From contig JBGSWL010000008.1 in assembly GCA_041752455.1 (NCBI GenBank), positions 36,038 to 100,037 of the forward strand: 64,000 bases of DNA. Reading direction: 5' to 3'. Made by a program: the position numbers and the translations under genes. Origin of the DNA: JBGSWL01 sp041752455. Lineage in GTDB: Bacteria > Pseudomonadota > Alphaproteobacteria > Rhizobiales > Rhizobiaceae. Under the pieces are notes generated by a model, which saw nothing but the letters and a program-made list of their open reading frames with translations, searched no databases and was not told where the DNA came from. Shown here piece after piece: positions 61,307-64,000 of this stretch (position 1 is the stretch's first letter; each line of letters opens with the position of its first letter).

Positions 61307-62896
61307 ATGATGACAGACCTGCCACCCCAGCATCTGCGGCCCGATGGAGCCGATGCCGAATGGAAGAGCATCGAGGCGCGGCAGTTGCACGCCGAGGCGC
61401 TCGATGCCAAGGCGCGATTTCTGGCGATCGTCAGCCATGAGCTTCGCACGCCGCTGCACGGCATCATCGGTATGGGCAAGCTTCTTGCCGATACGCCGCT
61501 GACGCCGGAGCAGCGCAACTATGTCGATGCGATCGGGTCCTCGTCGGAAGCCCTGCTGCTGCTGGTCAACGACCTCCTGGAATTCGGGCGCAGCAGCGCG
61601 GAACCGCGCAAGGCTCACCGCGAGGCGGCCGACGTCCGCCAGCTTGCCGCTGGCGTGATCGAACTTCTTGCCGAGCGCGCCCATGCCAAAGGGCTCGATT
61701 TGGCAGTGCATGTGGCGCCGAGCGTGCCGACGCTTCTTGTCACCGACGTCAAGGGCCTCCGCCAGGTCCTGTTCAACATTGTCGGCAATGCAGTGAAATT
61801 CACCGATCAGGGCGGCGTAGCCGTGCGGATCGCGACCGTGGACAACGCCGTGCTTTTGATCCGCGTTACTGACACAGGTCCCGGCATTGCACCCGACAAG
61901 GTGGACGCGGTGTTCGAACCGTTCGAGCAGGCCGACATGAGCCATGCGCGGCGCCATGAAGGCGCCGGCCTCGGCCTTGCCATTGCGAGCCGCATCGCCT
62001 CCAATCTCGGCGGATCGATAAGACTCGACAGCAGCCACAGCCCCGGCGCTGCCTTCGAGATCCGCTTTCCGTTCACGCCAGCCTTGGTCACCACAACGCC
62101 GGAGCTGAAAGTCAGCCTTGCCGGAAAACCGATTGCGCTGCTGATGCGCCCGGGCACCGAATGCGATCTCATGGCGGCCATGCTTGCCGACATGGGCGCA
62201 TCACCGGCGGTGGTGTCCGATCCCTTTGCCGACGTTGCCGATGCTGCGGCTGTGGTGATCGATGCGCGGCTGTTTTCCAGCAATGCGGAGGTGCTCGCGA
62301 TTGCCGAACGCAACCGCGCCTGCGCGCGCCAATCGGTGATCCTGATCGAGCCGCAACAGCGCTCGGGTCTTGGCGCCAGTGCCAAGGCCGCAGGCCTGCA
62401 TTACCTGACTCGACCGGTGCGCGAGGCGAGCGTTGCACGCGTCCTTTCGGAAGCGGTAGTCCCGGCACCCTTGCCGGAGCCAAAGCTGCCGCTGCAGCCA
62501 AGCGCGCACGGCCGACGGGTGCTACTGGCCGAAGACAATCCGGTCAATGCCATCATCGCCATCAACATGCTGGAGCGGGCCGGTCTTGCGGTCACCCATG
62601 TCGTGCATGGCGACGCAGCGGTTCGCACCTTTGCCGAAAGCGGGCCGTTCTCGCTCATCCTGATGGATGCGCACATGCCGGTCATGGATGGCGCGACGGC
62701 GATCCGCCTGATCCGCAACCATGAGGAAAGCATGGCCGGTGCGGGGCGAACACCGATCCTCGCGCTCACTGCCGATGACCATGACCGTACCCGCGTCCTG
62801 CTGCTGGACGCCGGTGCGGCGGATGTTATCGCAAAGCCGTTGGAGCCCTCGACGCTGGCGCGCATTCTCGCCCTGACCGAGGCGAATGCTGCCTAG
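61307..62896 (+). CDS. Cytoplasmic hybrid histidine kinase/response regulator
   Basis: The 529-residue protein has no membrane helix. Domains in order: HisKA with phospho-acceptor His44 (SHELRTPLHG), HATPase with N box NIVGNAVKFT, G1 DTGPGIAPD, F box FEPFEQAD and G2 GAGLGLAIA, a degenerate receiver-like segment (about 265-380), and a C-terminal receiver with acceptor Asp454 (LMDAHMPVMDG) and conserved Lys (VIAKPLEP). The signal and output are unknown. The start is uncertain: ATG 61307 or 61310, or ATG 61286, none with a strong ribosome site. Confidence 0.88.
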   Translation: MMTDLPPQHLRPDGADAEWKSIEARQLHAEALDAKARFLAIVSHELRTPLHGIIGMGKLLADTPLTPEQRNYVDAIGSSSEALLLLVNDLLEFGRSSAEPRKAHREAADVRQLAAGVIELLAERAHAKGLDLAVHVAPSVPTLLVTDVKGLRQVLFNIVGNAVKFTDQGGVAVRIATVDNAVLLIRVTDTGPGIAPDKVDAVFEPFEQADMSHARRHEGAGLGLAIASRIASNLGGSIRLDSSHSPGAAFEIRFPFTPALVTTTPELKVSLAGKPIALLMRPGTECDLMAAMLADMGASPAVVSDPFADVADAAAVVIDARLFSSNAEVLAIAERNRACARQSVILIEPQQRSGLGASAKAAGLHYLTRPVREASVARVLSEAVVPAPLPEPKLPLQPSAHGRRVLLAEDNPVNAIIAINMLERAGLAVTHVVHGDAAVRTFAESGPFSLILMDAHMPVMDGATAIRLIRNHEESMAGAGRTPILALTADDHDRTRVLLLDAGAADVIAKPLEPSTLARILALTEANAA

Positions 62897-62973
62897 GCCG
62901 ATCAGTCGCAGCGGCATGCCATAAAACTGTCGCAACAGGTTCATAGCCGACTGATCAGAGTGGTGACTGACGT

Positions 62974-63837
62974 ATGGCGAGGCGCGGGATCATGACGACA
63001 GGCTGTGGCCCGGACCAATCCGGCACTTTGATGCACGAGGCATCCGCCGATGTGCTTGGCCAGATCGGCGACCTGCAGGTTCGGCTCGCCTGTTGCGAAG
63101 CGGAACTGCATGCGGCGCAGCGGCTGCGCTATGGCATCTTCACGCAGGAGTTCGGCGCCGATCTCGGGCCAGACTGCGCCATCGAAGGCCGCGACTTTGA
63201 CAGCCATGACGCCCATTGCGACCATCTGATCGTCATCGACACGACCATCGCGGCCGGGCAGGACTGTGACCGCATCGTCGGGACCTACCGGCTGCTCCCG
63301 CAATCCCGGCTTTCGGATGGCGTTCCGTTTTATTCCGCCAAGGGCTATGATCTCTCCGCCATCCTGGCAGGCAGCGATGGCGAAGCGCTGGAACTCGGGC
63401 GATCCTGCGTGCTGCCCGCCTGGCGCACAAAGCGAACGGTCGAACTCCTGTGGCAAGGCATCTGGTCCTATTGCCGCAAGCGCGGTGTGACCGCGATGTT
63501 CGGTTGCGCATCGTTTCCCGGCACCGATCCGCAGGACCATGCGATGGCATTGTCATTCCTGCACCACCATGCCCGCGAGGGAACCGTGCGCGCCCTTTCA
63601 GAGCAGCGTATCGCCATGGACCTCCTGCCGGCTGAAGCCGTCGATCTGAAAGCGGCGATGCGGGCGATGCCGCCGCTGATCAAAGGCTATCTGCGGCTCG
63701 GAGCACGGTTCGGCGATGGCGCCATCATCGACCGCGACTTCCGCTCGGTCGATGTCCTGGTGATCCTGCCGGTGGCCGCGATATCAACCCGCTACATCGC
63801 TCACTATGGCGAGGATGCCGGGCGCTTTGCCGCCTGA
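62974..63837 (+). CDS. olsB: L-ornithine N-alpha-acyltransferase OlsB
   Basis: OlsB transfers a 3-hydroxyacyl group from ACP to ornithine, giving lyso-ornithine lipid. The 287-residue protein has the GNAT-like domain (AQRLRYGIFTQEFGAD, CDRIVGTYRLLPQ, ELGRSCVLPAWRTKRTVELLW) characteristic of the OlsB/GNAT_hemolysin family. An alternative ATG at 62992 would shorten it by six residues. The OlsA-like acyltransferase is about 25 kb away. It is followed by the tandem repeat that ends the window. Confidence 0.88.
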   Translation: MARRGIMTTGCGPDQSGTLMHEASADVLGQIGDLQVRLACCEAELHAAQRLRYGIFTQEFGADLGPDCAIEGRDFDSHDAHCDHLIVIDTTIAAGQDCDRIVGTYRLLPQSRLSDGVPFYSAKGYDLSAILAGSDGEALELGRSCVLPAWRTKRTVELLWQGIWSYCRKRGVTAMFGCASFPGTDPQDHAMALSFLHHHAREGTVRALSEQRIAMDLLPAEAVDLKAAMRAMPPLIKGYLRLGARFGDGAIIDRDFRSVDVLVILPVAAISTRYIAHYGEDAGRFAA

Positions 63838-63856
63838 ACCGACTTGTCATTTTGGC

Positions 63857-64000
63857 GCAAGCCCGGACGCGAAACCGGTGCCCACTTTCGCTGGGCTTGC
63901 TGCAATCATCTCCGCCGCAAGCCCGGACGCGAAACCGGTGCCCACTTTCGCTGGGCTTGCTGCAATCAACTCCGCCGCAAGCCCGGACGCGAAACCGGTG
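63857..64000 (+). repeat. Tandem 60-bp repeat of the family palindrome (copies D, E, F)
   Basis: Three units start at 63857, 63917 and 63977, an exact 60-bp period; the third is cut by the window end. Each has a 44-bp nested palindrome with outer arms GCAAGCCC and GGGCTTGC and inner arms GCGAAA and TTTCGC, then a 16-base linker. The two linkers differ by one base. Orientation relative to olsB is opposite to that of copies A-C relative to their genes. Spacers are not unique, so this is not CRISPR. Confidence 0.9.

Noticed and set aside
63857..64000. CRISPR array
   Set aside because: The 60-bp units are identical throughout, including the linker apart from one base, so there are no unique spacers; no cas genes are present.

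Overview
The window looks like chromosomal DNA from a Hyphomicrobiales (rhizobial-type) alphaproteobacterium. It is GC-rich. It carries an Irr-type Fur homologue, irr-fabA-fabB-fabI next to pnp-rpsO-truB-rbfA-infB-ylxR-nusA-rimP, lpt genes followed by rpoN-hpf-ptsN, and both genes for ornithine lipids (an OlsA-like acyltransferase and OlsB). These blocks match gene orders known from Sinorhizobium/Mesorhizobium-like genomes. I could not fix the genus. No tRNA, rRNA, insertion sequence, prophage or CRISPR was seen; almost the whole window is core chromosome.

Layout. 1-5.2 kb: dnaA (5' end cut by the window), dnaN, recF, a MoeB/ThiF-type enzyme and a small membrane protein. 5.2-11.9 kb: a 2-hydroxyacid dehydrogenase, an SH3-like secreted protein, irr, the unsaturated fatty-acid genes fabA-fabB-fabI, and a membrane GGDEF/EAL protein. 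11.9-25.0 kb, minus strand: an RsmC-like methyltransferase, pnp, rpsO, a GNAT protein, an aldehyde dehydrogenase, truB, rbfA, infB, ylxR, nusA and rimP (translation and RNA metabolism). 25-28.1 kb: a polysaccharide deacetylase lipoprotein and an ECF42-type sigma operon (MAPEG, DGPF/YCII protein, sigma factor). 28.2-38.7 kb, minus strand: a long housekeeping run tsaB-rimI-plsC/olsA-miaB-phoH-ybeY-corC-lnt-xre-metK-trmB. 38.8-51.5 kb: a galactoside uptake and catabolism locus, with nine minus-strand genes (binding protein, two permeases, alpha-galactosidase, SDR sugar dehydrogenase, dgoK, dgoA, SMP-30 lactonase, GH42 beta-galactosidase) and a divergent IclR regulator plus transporter ATPase. 51.6-56.6 kb: ptsN, hpf, rpoN, lptB, lptA, lptC. 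56.8-64 kb: ihfB, a LapA-like protein, an unlisted 31-residue membrane protein, two RNA methyltransferases, lspA, an AcuI/YhdH-type oxidoreductase, a hybrid histidine kinase and olsB, ending in a tandem repeat.

How it works together. The sugar locus reads as a De Ley-Doudoroff route: galactosides are imported and cut to galactose, oxidised to the lactone, opened to galactonate, and 2-keto-3-deoxygalactonate is phosphorylated by DgoK and cleaved by DgoA. The galactonate dehydratase step is not in the window. The iclR promoter is overlapped by paired inverted repeats that look like its own operator.

The most noteworthy non-coding signal is a family of about 44-nt nested palindromes with compensatory stem changes. 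Three isolated copies sit just 3' of genes in one orientation relative to transcription, and a 60-bp tandem form closes the window. Other candidates are an ECF42-like promoter in front of the sigma operon, a terminator-like hairpin in the rimP leader, and a structured pnp leader. I found no wholly new multi-gene system.
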